NCBI GenBank assembly: GCA_050953505.1
Contig: JBMNMU010000001.1
Location: 1,302,001-1,366,000 of the forward strand
Length of the DNA: 64,000 nucleotides
Direction: 5' to 3'
Origin: JBMNMU01 sp050953505
GTDB lineage: Bacteria > Bacillota > Clostridia > Peptostreptococcales > Anaerovoracaceae
Positions 1 to 8,612 of the stretch are shown piece by piece; positions within the stretch are counted from its first letter, which is position 1, and every line of letters begins with the position of its first letter. The notes beneath the pieces are model-generated. The model ran no database searches. It was not told the origin of the DNA and worked only from the letters and a program-made list of their open reading frames with translations. The position numbers and the translations under genes were made by a program.

Positions 1-63
1 TTTATATCCATTTTTAACCAAAAACCTTGTTGCTGCATTTTCTCCCCATTCTCCTAAACTCAA
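1..63 (-). CDS. YraN (UPF0102) family protein, 5' end only
   Basis: Only the first 21 codons lie in the window; the rest continues past position 1. The start is a TTG at 61-63, five bases downstream of a GGGAG ribosome binding site, and an in-frame stop lies just upstream. The visible peptide contains LGEWGENAA followed by RFLVKNGY. This matches the N-terminal G-x-x-G-E-x-x-A and L-x-x-x-GY pattern of the YraN/UPF0102 nuclease-like family. The family's role is unknown, though its fold resembles Holliday-junction resolvases. The identification rests on 21 residues, so it is moderate. Confidence 0.5.
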   Translation of the reverse strand, partial: MSLGEWGENAATRFLVKNGYK

Positions 64-150
64 ACCTACTCCCTCTCTATCCTATATTATCATACTTTGT
101 AATGTTTTACATATAATACCATATACCCTTTTTTATGTCAAACTGATATT

Positions 151-184
151 AAAAAAAGACAGCTCACTTAACAAAAGAACTGCC
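151..184 (-). terminator. Rho-independent terminator of the MBL-fold gene
   Basis: On the minus strand GGCAGTTC (184-177) pairs with GAGCTGTC (165-158) with two G-T pairs, followed by seven T (157-151). It lies 27 bases past the stop of the MBL-fold hydrolase gene. Confidence 0.7.
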
Positions 185-210
185 CTCTCATATGTTTATT
201 CTTATTAGTT

Positions 211-807
211 TCAATTATTTACAGCATCAATAAATTCTTGATTATGCTTTCGTACATATTTCATGGTGCAGGAATCTCCATGACCCGGGTAAATGACAAT
301 TTCATTGCTCCACTTATTTATTACATTAAGCATTGTAGCTTTCATTTCTTCTGGAGAACCATCTTCTAGGTCCGTTCGGCCAATATCCACATTAAAAATC
401 GTATCACCAGTAAAAGCTAGCTTCTTCTTTTCCGAATAATAACAGACGCTCCCCTTTGTGTGCCCTGGAGTATGCATGACTACTAACTCCTCATCTCCAA
501 AGGTAAGAACATCTCCATCCTCCTGCATCACATCCACTTCTTTTTTATAAATATCAGTATCTGCTCTATGCAAATGAACAGGACACCCTGTTGCTTCTTT
601 TATTTTTGCTACCCCGCCTACGTGATCATAGTGGTGATGTGTTAGAAGTATACCCTTAACCTTTAGATCCAGCGCTTCTACCTCCTTTACGAATCTTTCT
701 CCGTTATAACCAGGGTCTATAATATAGCATTCTCTTTGATTGGGATCGTACACAATATAGCCGTTACTTTCAAGTGTTCCACCGATTAGCCTTTTTATTT
801 TCATCAT
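211..807 (-). CDS. MBL-fold metallo-hydrolase (glyoxalase II-like)
   Basis: A 198-aa soluble metallo-beta-lactamase-fold hydrolase. The metal-binding motif THHHYDH is at residues 56-62. Further metal ligands are expected in the H-T-P-G-H-T segment (about 112-117), in T-G-D-T and in the late P-G-H-G-D. The length and the order of motifs fit the YcbL/GloB-like group, which hydrolyses thioesters such as S-lactoylglutathione analogues. The real substrate in a glutathione-poor clostridium is not known. GAGGAG precedes two adjacent ATGs (807 and 804), so the exact start is uncertain by one codon. It is monocistronic and divergent from trkA. Confidence 0.85.
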   Translation of the reverse strand: MMKIKRLIGGTLESNGYIVYDPNQRECYIIDPGYNGERFVKEVEALDLKVKGILLTHHHYDHVGGVAKIKEATGCPVHLHRADTDIYKKEVDVMQEDGDVLTFGDEELVVMHTPGHTKGSVCYYSEKKKLAFTGDTIFNVDIGRTDLEDGSPEEMKATMLNVINKWSNEIVIYPGHGDSCTMKYVRKHNQEFIDAVNN

Positions 808-982
808 AACTACTCCTCACTTTTGTAATTTACTTCATTCTTCATTTTCTGATATATTTTGTGCTACAGACCATGCATTTTATCCATCATTTTAGCAAAA
901 ATTAACTATTAAGGCAATTGTTCAGTCCCTGTCAAACACACAATTATTTTCAAGTATATCATCTATTGAATATCAAAGGATA

Positions 983-1010
983 TTGCTTTATTAATTAATA
1001 GTGGTAAAAT
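983..1010 (+). promoter_or_regulatory. Putative promoter of the trk operon
   Basis: TTGCTT (983-988), a 16-base spacer and TAAAAT (1005-1010), about 70 bases upstream of trkA. This is a consensus match only. Confidence 0.4.
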
Positions 1011-1077
1011 AATTTGTATTATTATAGATAAGATATGAGCGGGCTGACCTGCTTAGATACATTGAAAGGAAATTAGC

Positions 1078-2442
1078 ATGAAGATTGCCATTGTAGGTGC
1101 CGGAAAGCTGGGAATTAGAATTATTGAAGCACTCTTAGGCGGAGACCACTCCGTTACAGTTATTGATAAAGACGAGGCCCTTTTGCAAAAACTAAACTCC
1201 CAATTAGATATTTTAACCGTATTGGGGAATGGTAAGCAAATCAGCCTTTTAAATAATATAAATATATCTTCTTATGACTATCTTATCGCCGCTACCAATT
1301 CAGATGAGAAAAACATCGTTATCTGCGCTTTTGCAAAGCAGTTGGGTTGTTCGAAAGTCATAGCCCGGGTGCGGGACCCAGAGCACATGAATCAGTTTGA
1401 CTTTATAAAAAATACGATGCATATCGACTATCTGGTGAACCCCGACCTTTCTATATCATTAGAAATTCATAAGTACCTTGTAGAAAAATATACACTAACC
1501 AACGGGATTTTTTCGACCGGTAAAATAGCCCTCCTTGAATTCTCTGCCGATAAAATGCCAGAAATTATCGATCTAACCATAGATCGCATTGTTAAAAGGC
1601 TGGGCAATATGAAGGTCGTTGCCATATCACGAAACGGAAAGGTCATTATCCCTAAGGGAGATTCTGTGGTTATTCAGGATGATAGTCTTTACGTAGTAGG
1701 GGAAAACAATCCGATCATGGAGCTTAATGCCCATGTGCATGAAAAAGGTAAATACACAAAACTGCAAAAAGTAATGATTGTAGGTGGAGGAAAAACTGGC
1801 CTATATTTAGCGCAAAAGCTTGCTGACTCTGGCATCGCCGTGAAAATCATAGAAAGAGATAAAGCCCGGTGTCAATACCTTTCAGCTCATCTGGATGATG
1901 TGCTGGTTTTACATGGTGATGCTACTGATATTACCCTTCTTGAAGAAGAAAACATTGACGAAATGGATGCTTTTGTTACGGCTACCGGCTTTGATGAGGA
2001 AAATTTACTCCTTGCTTTGATTGCCAAAAAGCATGGTATAGAGGATGTCATAGCCAAAATAAGCCGGGAAAGCTATTCTGATTTAATTGAAAGTATGGGC
2101 ATTGATATGGCCCTCAATCCCTTAGATATTTCCGTCAGCCACATCCTGCGCTTTATGCAAGGTAACAAACGGGTTGTTTCCTCACAGTTGATACAGGGTC
2201 AAGCTGAAGTTGTGGAAATTATTGCAGACAATCACATGAAACTTATTGACAGGCCCATCAGCCAGCTAGATCTTCCTAATGGTATTGTCATAGCAGCGAT
2301 AAATAGGCAAGATACGGTTATAATGCCTGATAAGAATACAGAAATAAACAAGGGCGACAGGGTAATCATTTTCAGCCTGTTGTCTGAAGTGCCAGACTTA
2401 GAAAAACTGCTGCACTCAGGAAAGCTGGTATTATTTAAATAG
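1078..2442 (+). CDS. trkA: Trk potassium uptake regulatory subunit TrkA
   Basis: A 454-aa cytoplasmic gating subunit of a Trk/Ktr-type K+ channel-transporter. It has the duplicated layout of long TrkA proteins: an RCK/TrkA_N Rossmann domain starting at GAGKLG (residues 7-12), a TrkA_C domain, a second Rossmann domain with GGGKTG (about 235-240), and a second TrkA_C domain at the end. In this family NAD(H) or ATP/ADP binding to the RCK domains controls the TrkH pore. AAAGGAAA lies just before the ATG. Two trkH genes follow 13 bases downstream, so the three genes probably form one operon. Confidence 0.95.
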   Translation: MKIAIVGAGKLGIRIIEALLGGDHSVTVIDKDEALLQKLNSQLDILTVLGNGKQISLLNNINISSYDYLIAATNSDEKNIVICAFAKQLGCSKVIARVRDPEHMNQFDFIKNTMHIDYLVNPDLSISLEIHKYLVEKYTLTNGIFSTGKIALLEFSADKMPEIIDLTIDRIVKRLGNMKVVAISRNGKVIIPKGDSVVIQDDSLYVVGENNPIMELNAHVHEKGKYTKLQKVMIVGGGKTGLYLAQKLADSGIAVKIIERDKARCQYLSAHLDDVLVLHGDATDITLLEEENIDEMDAFVTATGFDEENLLLALIAKKHGIEDVIAKISRESYSDLIESMGIDMALNPLDISVSHILRFMQGNKRVVSSQLIQGQAEVVEIIADNHMKLIDRPISQLDLPNGIVIAAINRQDTVIMPDKNTEINKGDRVIIFSLLSEVPDLEKLLHSGKLVLFK

Positions 2443-2455
2443 AGGTGACCTGAAA

Positions 2456-3919
2456 ATGTTTTTTAATTATAGAGCGCTGGTTAAGATATTTGGAACTATT
2501 CTAGCCATCATATCACTGTCAATGCTTCCATCTCTTATCGTATCTATAATATATAATGAAAGAGATGTTCTTTTTGCATTTGTATTAACCATGACACCTA
2601 TGCTTGCCATAGGTTGTTTTTTGTCCCTAAAGGTCAAGCCTCATTCCTCTCATCTAACCATTCGAGATAGCTATATCATTGTTGCGTCTTGCTGGATTAC
2701 CGGTTCTATTCTGGGTGCTTTGCCCTTTTTAATCTCTGGCTACATTCCTAATTTCGCCCATGCATTTTTCGAAACAGCCGCAGGATTCAGCACTACAGGT
2801 GCTACTATTCTCCCAAATATTGAATTCCTTCCTAAGAGCCTATTATTTTGGAGATCATTTACCCATTGGATTGGCGGCATGGGTATACTTGTATTTGCCA
2901 TCGCACTACTCCCTTCCTTAGGCATAAGCGGTTCAAGAATTATACGGGCAGAGGTTACCGGCCCTACTATTGGAAAACTTGTGCCAAGGTTGACCGATAG
3001 CACTAAAATCTTATATTTTATTTATATAGGATTTACATTACTTCAGGTGATTCTACTTCTTCTTGGAGATATGAGCTTATACGATGCGATGATTCATAGC
3101 TTCGGCTCTATCGGGACCGGGGGTTTTTCTAATTATAACTCTGGCATAGCCCATTTCGATAGCCTCTATATCGAAATGATTATTGTGGTATTTATGTTTA
3201 TCGGGAGTATAAATTTTAATCTTTACTACCTTGCTTTGACAGGTCATTGGCGTGATTGTTTCAAGGACAATGAATTAAGAATTTTTATCACTATATTAAT
3301 CGGCTCATTAGCTATTATCGCCTTGAATCTTTGGTCTAGTAACATTTATGCATCTTTTGCAGAGGCCTTGCGTTACTCAACATTTCAGAGTGTTTCCATC
3401 CTAACCACTACGGGGTTTGCCACAGATAATTTTGATGCTTGGCCATCTCTTAGTAAGTTGATATTGTTTTTACTCATGTTCATTGGGGGCAATTCCTTCT
3501 CCACCAGCGGAGGAATAAAAATTGGAAGAGTTCTTATTTTATATCAACTTTTAAAGAGAAGCATACAGATGAAGCTTCATCCTAGAGCAATTGTATCTAT
3601 AAAGGTAGATCATAAAGCAGTGCCTAATGAAACAGTTGCTGGAGTTACAAATTTTGTTTTTTTATATATTTTTATTTTTGTCGCTGGAACCATCCTACTT
3701 TCCTTAGAAAATTTTGATTTACTTACCACAGCTAGCGCTGTAGCTACCTGTCTTGGAAATGTTGGCATTGGTTTAAATTTAGTTGGGCCTATGCTTAATT
3801 TTAGTATTTTCTCCCAACTATCAACCATTTTTTTAGGGTTTCTCATGTTAGTTGGCCGTTTAGAACTATTTACAATATTACTTTTATTTTCAAAGCAATT
3901 TTGGAATCCGGATAAATGA
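2456..3919 (+). CDS. trkH: Trk potassium uptake membrane protein TrkH (copy 1)
   Basis: A 487-aa integral membrane pore subunit of the TrkH/KtrB superfamily. The four pore-loop segments that line the selectivity filter are recognisable: STTGAT (near residue 110), GTGGFS, TTTGFA and LGNVGIG. Each keeps its filter glycine. The gene follows trkA by 13 bases with GAGGTGA as ribosome binding site. It overlaps the next gene's upstream region through a TGA inside ATGAGG. It is expected to assemble with TrkA in the cytoplasmic membrane for K+ (or Na+-coupled K+) uptake. Confidence 0.93.
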   Translation: MFFNYRALVKIFGTILAIISLSMLPSLIVSIIYNERDVLFAFVLTMTPMLAIGCFLSLKVKPHSSHLTIRDSYIIVASCWITGSILGALPFLISGYIPNFAHAFFETAAGFSTTGATILPNIEFLPKSLLFWRSFTHWIGGMGILVFAIALLPSLGISGSRIIRAEVTGPTIGKLVPRLTDSTKILYFIYIGFTLLQVILLLLGDMSLYDAMIHSFGSIGTGGFSNYNSGIAHFDSLYIEMIIVVFMFIGSINFNLYYLALTGHWRDCFKDNELRIFITILIGSLAIIALNLWSSNIYASFAEALRYSTFQSVSILTTTGFATDNFDAWPSLSKLILFLLMFIGGNSFSTSGGIKIGRVLILYQLLKRSIQMKLHPRAIVSIKVDHKAVPNETVAGVTNFVFLYIFIFVAGTILLSLENFDLLTTASAVATCLGNVGIGLNLVGPMLNFSIFSQLSTIFLGFLMLVGRLELFTILLLFSKQFWNPDK

Positions 3920-3930
3920 GGTGGTATTAT

Positions 3931-5397
3931 ATGTCTTTTAATTTTCCCATTATGAATAAAGTATTTGGCACCATATCCACCATTATCGGGGCCTCAATGA
4001 TTCCTTCCCTGGCAGTAGCCTTGATTTATCGAGAAAATTATGTTGCTAAGGCCTTTATCATAACTATCATTCCAATAATGGTCTTGGGAATTACTTTATT
4101 CAGAATTTCAACATGGAAAAACCAGAATCTAAAAATTAGAGATGGGTTTTTAATTGTAACAGCTGGTTGGATCTTGGCTTCTTTACTTGGTGCCATCCCT
4201 TATATCCTTTCAGGAGTTATTCCTTCATTCATAGATGCCTTTTTTGAATCGGTTTCAGGCTTTACTGCAACAGGGGCCACCATTTTAGATAATGTTTCAG
4301 CCATTCCGAAAAGCCTGTTATTTTGGCGCTCTTTTTGCCATTGGCTTGGAGGCATGGGCATACTAGTTTTACTAATTTCTATATTACCAGCGCTAGGTAT
4401 AAGTGGCCTTAAAATCTTAAAAGCTGAAACACCCGGCCCAACCTTGGAAAAAATGTCTACACGTATGTCTAACTCAGCACGAATTACTTACATTATTTAT
4501 TTATCCTTTTCAGTTATTGAATTTGTATTGCTAAGAATAGGCGGTTTAAGCATTTTCGATTCATTTATCCATACCTTTGGGAGCATTAGCACCGGAGGCC
4601 TTTCTAATTACAGAGATGGGGTTGCTCATTTTAATAGTCCCTATATCGAAGCTATCATTATTATTTTTAGCATATTGGCCTCCATCAATTTTACCCTTTA
4701 TCATCATGTAATGAAGGGCAGATGGAAAGAATTCTTTAAGGACAAGGAACTGCAAATATTTCTAGCTATTATAGGAAGCTCCGTTATACTCATATTTGCA
4801 AATCTGAGCTTATCAGGAACCTATACCTCCTTATGGGATTCCTTACGATTTGCCTTTTTTCAGGCTTCAGCTTTTATTTCAACCTCCGGTTATTCTACAG
4901 CTAACTACAGTCTTTGGCCAACCTTTAGCCAAATGATATTATTTACCTTAATGTTTATTGGTGGCTGTTCTGCTTCTACTGCAGGTTCAATAAAAGTTAT
5001 TAGGGTAACTGTACTCTTTCAATTAATTAAAAGGGGATTTTACAAAAGGCTTCACCCTTATGCTGTATATCCTATAAAACTAGGTGGTAAAACCATTTCA
5101 TCAGAAACCGTCACCGGCGTGACTACTTTTACTATTTTGTATTTTTCCGTATTTATAATAAGTGCATTGGTTTTATCCGTGGATGGCCATGATTTAGTAA
5201 CAACATTAAGCGCAGCTGCCGGAGCCTTATCAAACACAGGACTTGGACTGGGTTTGCTAAGTCCTGAAGGAACATATAGCATCTTTTCATCACCTATACG
5301 GCTTTATCTTTCATTTTTAATGATCGCCGGACGCTTAGAGCTGTATACTATTATTTTGCTGCTGACACCATCCTTCTGGCGCTATGACAGAATGTAG
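3931..5397 (+). CDS. Trk potassium uptake membrane protein TrkH (copy 2)
   Basis: A 488-aa second TrkH-type pore protein, clearly paralogous to the preceding gene along its whole length (for example DAFFESVSGFTATGATIL against the equivalent region of copy 1). Its pore loops are ATGAT, STGGLS, STSGYS and LSNTGLG, so the filter glycines are kept but neighbouring residues differ. An ATG at 3916 overlaps the stop of copy 1. The ATG at 3931 has GAGGTGG six bases upstream and is the better start. One TrkA next to two pores suggests either alternative channels or functional divergence; which is not decidable here. Confidence 0.92.
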   Translation: MSFNFPIMNKVFGTISTIIGASMIPSLAVALIYRENYVAKAFIITIIPIMVLGITLFRISTWKNQNLKIRDGFLIVTAGWILASLLGAIPYILSGVIPSFIDAFFESVSGFTATGATILDNVSAIPKSLLFWRSFCHWLGGMGILVLLISILPALGISGLKILKAETPGPTLEKMSTRMSNSARITYIIYLSFSVIEFVLLRIGGLSIFDSFIHTFGSISTGGLSNYRDGVAHFNSPYIEAIIIIFSILASINFTLYHHVMKGRWKEFFKDKELQIFLAIIGSSVILIFANLSLSGTYTSLWDSLRFAFFQASAFISTSGYSTANYSLWPTFSQMILFTLMFIGGCSASTAGSIKVIRVTVLFQLIKRGFYKRLHPYAVYPIKLGGKTISSETVTGVTTFTILYFSVFIISALVLSVDGHDLVTTLSAAAGALSNTGLGLGLLSPEGTYSIFSSPIRLYLSFLMIAGRLELYTIILLLTPSFWRYDRM

Positions 5398-5452
5398 ATA
5401 CCTTTCGTTGATGTGTAAAATGGTTCACACTGCTGGTACATATTAAGATAGC

Positions 5453-5486
5453 AATAGGGTAATCTAATAATATAGATTGCCCTATT
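5453..5486 (+). terminator. Hairpin after the trk genes
   Basis: AATAGGGTAATCT pairs with AGATTGCCCTATT with one mismatch, and the loop is about 8 bases. The tail is only TTTCACTT, so termination may be partial and the CBS gene may still be co-transcribed. Confidence 0.5.
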
Positions 5487-5519
5487 TCACTTAAGATCAA
5501 AAATTCAGGAGGTCATCTC

Positions 5520-5942
5520 ATGCGTGTAAAGGATTTGATGTGTACATCTGTAACCTGTGTCCGTCCCGATACTTCGATTGTCCAAGTTGCTAAACAGATG
5601 AAGCAAGAAAATGTGGGTGCTATTCCCGTTTGCAATGATAGAGGAGAGGTTTTGGGTATTGTAACGGATAGAGATATCGTCATAAGGTCAGTTTCCGAAG
5701 AGGGAGAAAAAAAGACAGCCAAAGATATTATGACAGCTAATCTCGTTTACGCAAATCCCAATATGGATATCCACCACGCTGCCTTGCTTTTTGCTAAATA
5801 TCAAGTTCGAAGGCTACCGGTAACTGAAAGCAACAAGTTAGTTGGTATCCTTTCCATTGCTGATATTGCCAGAAAACCCATCTATATAGACGAAGCAGGA
5901 GACGCATTGTCAGCAATTTCAAAACCCAGTACATTGAATTGA
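5520..5942 (+). CDS. CBS-pair domain protein
   Basis: A 140-aa soluble protein made almost entirely of two CBS motifs (about residues 1-60 and 70-130), with the typical VTDRDIV and LVGILSIADIA strands. Tandem CBS modules bind adenine nucleotides or other small ligands and act as energy or ionic-state sensors. Nothing else is attached, so it probably regulates a partner. Its position 120 bases behind trkA-trkH-trkH makes the potassium system a candidate, but that is inference. AGGAGG lies 8 bases before the ATG. Confidence 0.85.
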   Translation: MRVKDLMCTSVTCVRPDTSIVQVAKQMKQENVGAIPVCNDRGEVLGIVTDRDIVIRSVSEEGEKKTAKDIMTANLVYANPNMDIHHAALLFAKYQVRRLPVTESNKLVGILSIADIARKPIYIDEAGDALSAISKPSTLN

Positions 5943-6023
5943 TTTTTTACAAGTTAAAGCTTAAGTAAGAACACAGTATGAATAGATCCAATACTTATGC
6001 CCCCCAGTGAGAACTATAATAAT

Positions 6024-6051
6024 AAAAAAGGTATAATTTTATACCTTTTTT
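6024..6051. terminator. Bidirectional terminator between the CBS gene and rnr
   Basis: AAAAAAGGTAT pairs perfectly with ATACCTTTTTT around a 6-base loop. The A and T runs give a T-tail on either strand, which suits the convergent genes on each side. Confidence 0.8.
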
Positions 6052-6065
6052 ATATGAATATAAAT

Positions 6066-8072
6066 CTATTCGCATTCCAGTTGCTGCTCTGGAACTATAA
6101 TAAAGTTGATCTCTCTATTTTGAATATTTACAGACTCAACCTGAATTGTCACCTTGTCACCCAAAGTGTACAGCTTATTGGTTCTTCTCCCGATTAATCG
6201 GTATTTAGTGGACTCGTAATCATAATAATCATCATTAAGAGTATCTATCTTAACCATGCCCTCAATAGTATTTTCAATTTCTACAAAGAGTCCAAAGGAG
6301 GCAACACCGCTAATAATACCATCAAAAACCTCTCCCACATGATAAGACATATATTCTGCCTTTTTAAGCTTTTCTACCTCTCTCTCCAACTCCTGAGCCA
6401 CAAGCTCCGTGTCAGAGGCTTTCTCCGCTGCCTTTTTTGTTTTTCTCTTGAAGTATTTGATACGTTTTCCATCTAACATGCCCTTTAATGATTCCTTAAT
6501 GATTCGATGGATCATTAAATCTGGGTATCTACGTATAGGCGAAGTAAAATGGCAATAATATTTTATCCCTAGTCCAAAATGTCCCAGACATTCCGTATCA
6601 TAAAAAGCTTTTTTCATTGACCGGAGCATCACAGTATTCACCACATTTTCTTCTGGCTTTCCTTCTACCTTGTGCAAGATCTCATTAAGATTTTTCGGAT
6701 GTACATTCTCAGAATTTCCCTTCAGAATGAAACCAAAGCTTTGTATAAACCTTTTAAACTCGTCGATCTTTTCCGGTGATGGCTTTTCATGAACCCGATA
6801 TACAAAGGGGAGCTCCATCCAATAAAAATGCTCCGCTACAGTCTCGTTGGTAATTAGCATAAATTCTTCAATAATTTTATTAGCTTCTCGTCGTTCTGCT
6901 GTGGTAATACTAATGGGTATACCCTCTTCGTTAAGGCTGATATACGCCTCATCAAAATCAAAATCCAAGCTACCCCGTTCTTCTCTCGCTTTCCTAAGTA
7001 TTTGGGCAAGCTCATGCATTAATAAAATTTCCTGATAGATATGGGAATATTTTGACTGCAAATCCACAGCATTTTTTTCTAACATATCTGAAATATCGGT
7101 ATAAACCATTCTTTCTTTGGAGCGAATAATACTTTCATAGATATCGTAGGACACGACCTTGCCTTTTAAATCAATTTCCATATCAACGGACAATGTAAGC
7201 CTGTCTACTTTAGGCTTTAGACTACAAATATCATTTGAAAGCGTTTCTGGTAGCATTGGAATTACCTGATCGATAAGGTATACACTGTTTCCTCTTTTGT
7301 AAGCCTCTTTATCAATGTTTCCCCCATCTTTTACATAGTAGCTAACATCTGCTATATGAACGCCCAGAAGATAGTTTCCATTATTTAGCCTTTCAACAGA
7401 AACCGCATCGTCAAAATCCTTAGCATCTGCCCCATCGATTGTTATGATTACTTTGTCTCTCAAGTCCCGCCTGTCGATTAGATCCTTGGCAGTAACCTCC
7501 CGGCCTATTTTTTTAGCTTCTGCATTTGCTTTTTCTGGAAACTCTTTCGTTAAATTGTATTGTCGAATAAGGGCCTTTATATCGCCCCCCGCTTCACCAG
7601 ATCTAGAAATAATCTCCTTTATTCTTCCTTCTGCACTATTATCCTTATCCGGGTATTTTCTTATTTCAACAACGACTTTATCTCCTTTTTGCGCGCCGTT
7701 AAAATCTCTTTTCAGTACAAAAATATCATCGTTAAGCCTTTTATCGTCAGGTACCACAAATCCAAATCTTTTACTCTTTTCAAAGGTGCCTACAACTTCA
7801 GTGACTGCTCTTTTTAAAATAATACTAATAACGCCTTCTCTTGCTCTTTCTTGATCCTTATTGGATAGAAGTCTTACCGCAACTTTATCTCCATTCATGG
7901 CACCGTTTAATCCGGATTTCCCGATAAATATATCGCCCCCGCCATCGGCCTCTGGTATAACAAAACCAAATCCCTTTCGATTTTTCGATAGGGTTCCTAC
8001 AATCATTTCTTCTTCTTTAATTTTTTTTCCCCTTCTTCTTGCAAAATTGCCATTCATCTTCTCATATCCCAT
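6066..8072 (-). CDS. rnr: Ribonuclease R
   Basis: A 668-aa 3'-5' exoribonuclease of the RNB/RNase II family that degrades structured RNA. There are two cold-shock OB domains (about 22-75 and 92-140). The RNB catalytic domain starts near 200 and carries the acidic cluster DGADAKDFDD (213-222). A C-terminal S1 domain spans about 580-655. The usual N-terminal winged-helix domain is absent: the protein begins about ten residues before a basic stretch and the first OB fold. No good upstream start exists, because an in-frame TAA lies about 30 bases before the ATG. The C-terminal Lys-rich tail is also short. In relatives rnr sits between secG and smpB; here it stands alone, 8 kb from secG. Confidence 0.92.
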   Translation of the reverse strand: MGYEKMNGNFARRRGKKIKEEEMIVGTLSKNRKGFGFVIPEADGGGDIFIGKSGLNGAMNGDKVAVRLLSNKDQERAREGVISIILKRAVTEVVGTFEKSKRFGFVVPDDKRLNDDIFVLKRDFNGAQKGDKVVVEIRKYPDKDNSAEGRIKEIISRSGEAGGDIKALIRQYNLTKEFPEKANAEAKKIGREVTAKDLIDRRDLRDKVIITIDGADAKDFDDAVSVERLNNGNYLLGVHIADVSYYVKDGGNIDKEAYKRGNSVYLIDQVIPMLPETLSNDICSLKPKVDRLTLSVDMEIDLKGKVVSYDIYESIIRSKERMVYTDISDMLEKNAVDLQSKYSHIYQEILLMHELAQILRKAREERGSLDFDFDEAYISLNEEGIPISITTAERREANKIIEEFMLITNETVAEHFYWMELPFVYRVHEKPSPEKIDEFKRFIQSFGFILKGNSENVHPKNLNEILHKVEGKPEENVVNTVMLRSMKKAFYDTECLGHFGLGIKYYCHFTSPIRRYPDLMIHRIIKESLKGMLDGKRIKYFKRKTKKAAEKASDTELVAQELEREVEKLKKAEYMSYHVGEVFDGIISGVASFGLFVEIENTIEGMVKIDTLNDDYYDYESTKYRLIGRRTNKLYTLGDKVTIQVESVNIQNREINFIIVPEQQLECE

Positions 8073-8142
8073 CAGATTAATTTTACAGATACTACCTATT
8101 TATTATATAGAACAGTATATATAACAGTTTCATATATGTAAA

Positions 8143-8170
8143 GAGCACAAAGGCAATCGTCTTTGTGCTC
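8143..8170 (-). terminator. Terminator of the small lipoprotein gene
   Basis: A perfect 10-bp stem GAGCACAAAG/CTTTGTGCTC with an 8-base loop. It is followed on the minus strand by TTTACATATA and lies 22 bases past the stop of the lipoprotein gene. Confidence 0.65.
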
Positions 8171-8191
8171 CCTAGCTATTACTGATTGTAA

Positions 8192-8464
8192 TTAATTGTC
8201 GATGCCACCGTCGGTCAGATTCTGGTTCAGATCATTATCTCCATTGCCCGCTCCATTGCCCATTCCGTCTGCGCCATTTTCATCTGTCCCGATGCCATTA
8301 TTTCCATCATTATTGTTGTCTATTTCGTCGTTATCTGTTACATCAGGTACTACGTCTCCCGGTTCATCGGGAATACCATTATCGTTTGTATCAGCACAAC
8401 CCACAAATGCAAACATGGATAGAATCAATAATAGCACAAGAAAAATCTTTACATGTTGTCTCAA
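8192..8464 (-). CDS. Small Asp/Asn/Gly-rich lipoprotein
   Basis: A 90-aa predicted lipoprotein. Residues 1-22 form a signal peptide with a basic start and a Leu-rich core. The lipobox FVGC puts the lipidated cysteine at residue 23. The mature part is almost only D, N, G and E, has no Lys or Arg, and is strongly acidic. It starts with DTNDNGIPD, which resembles a thrombospondin type-3 or EF-like calcium loop. Such a chain would be disordered, or structured by Ca2+, on the outer face of the membrane. The start is a TTG with GAGGAG 11 bases upstream. I recognise no named family. It is flanked by its own terminator and appears to be monocistronic. Confidence 0.7.
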   Translation of the reverse strand: MRQHVKIFLVLLLILSMFAFVGCADTNDNGIPDEPGDVVPDVTDNDEIDNNNDGNNGIGTDENGADGMGNGAGNGDNDLNQNLTDGGIDN

Positions 8465-8527
8465 TTCTTTTTCATCTCCTCTCTTTTTCTCATGATTATT
8501 ATTTACAAAATATAAGTTTTTAACACA

Positions 8528-8571
8528 GTAAAAAAAGGAAAATCATCTATATTTAATAAATAATTTTCCTT
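8528..8571 (-). terminator. Terminator of the liv operon
   Basis: On the minus strand AAGGAAAAT (8571-8563) pairs with ATTTTCCTT (8543-8535), followed by seven T. It lies about 40 bases past the stop of the CBS-ACT gene that closes the operon. Confidence 0.75.
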
Positions 8572-8612
8572 AAATAATTTTCTCTTTTTTATATTTAAAA
8601 TTTTTTTATTTT

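Noticed and set aside
3916..3930. Upstream ATG for the second trkH
   Set aside because: It lies on the stop codon of the first trkH and before the GAGGTGG; the ATG at 3931 is correctly spaced.
7444..7854. Open frames opposite rnr
   Set aside because: Antisense shadows of the RNase R coding sequence; no recognisable protein features.
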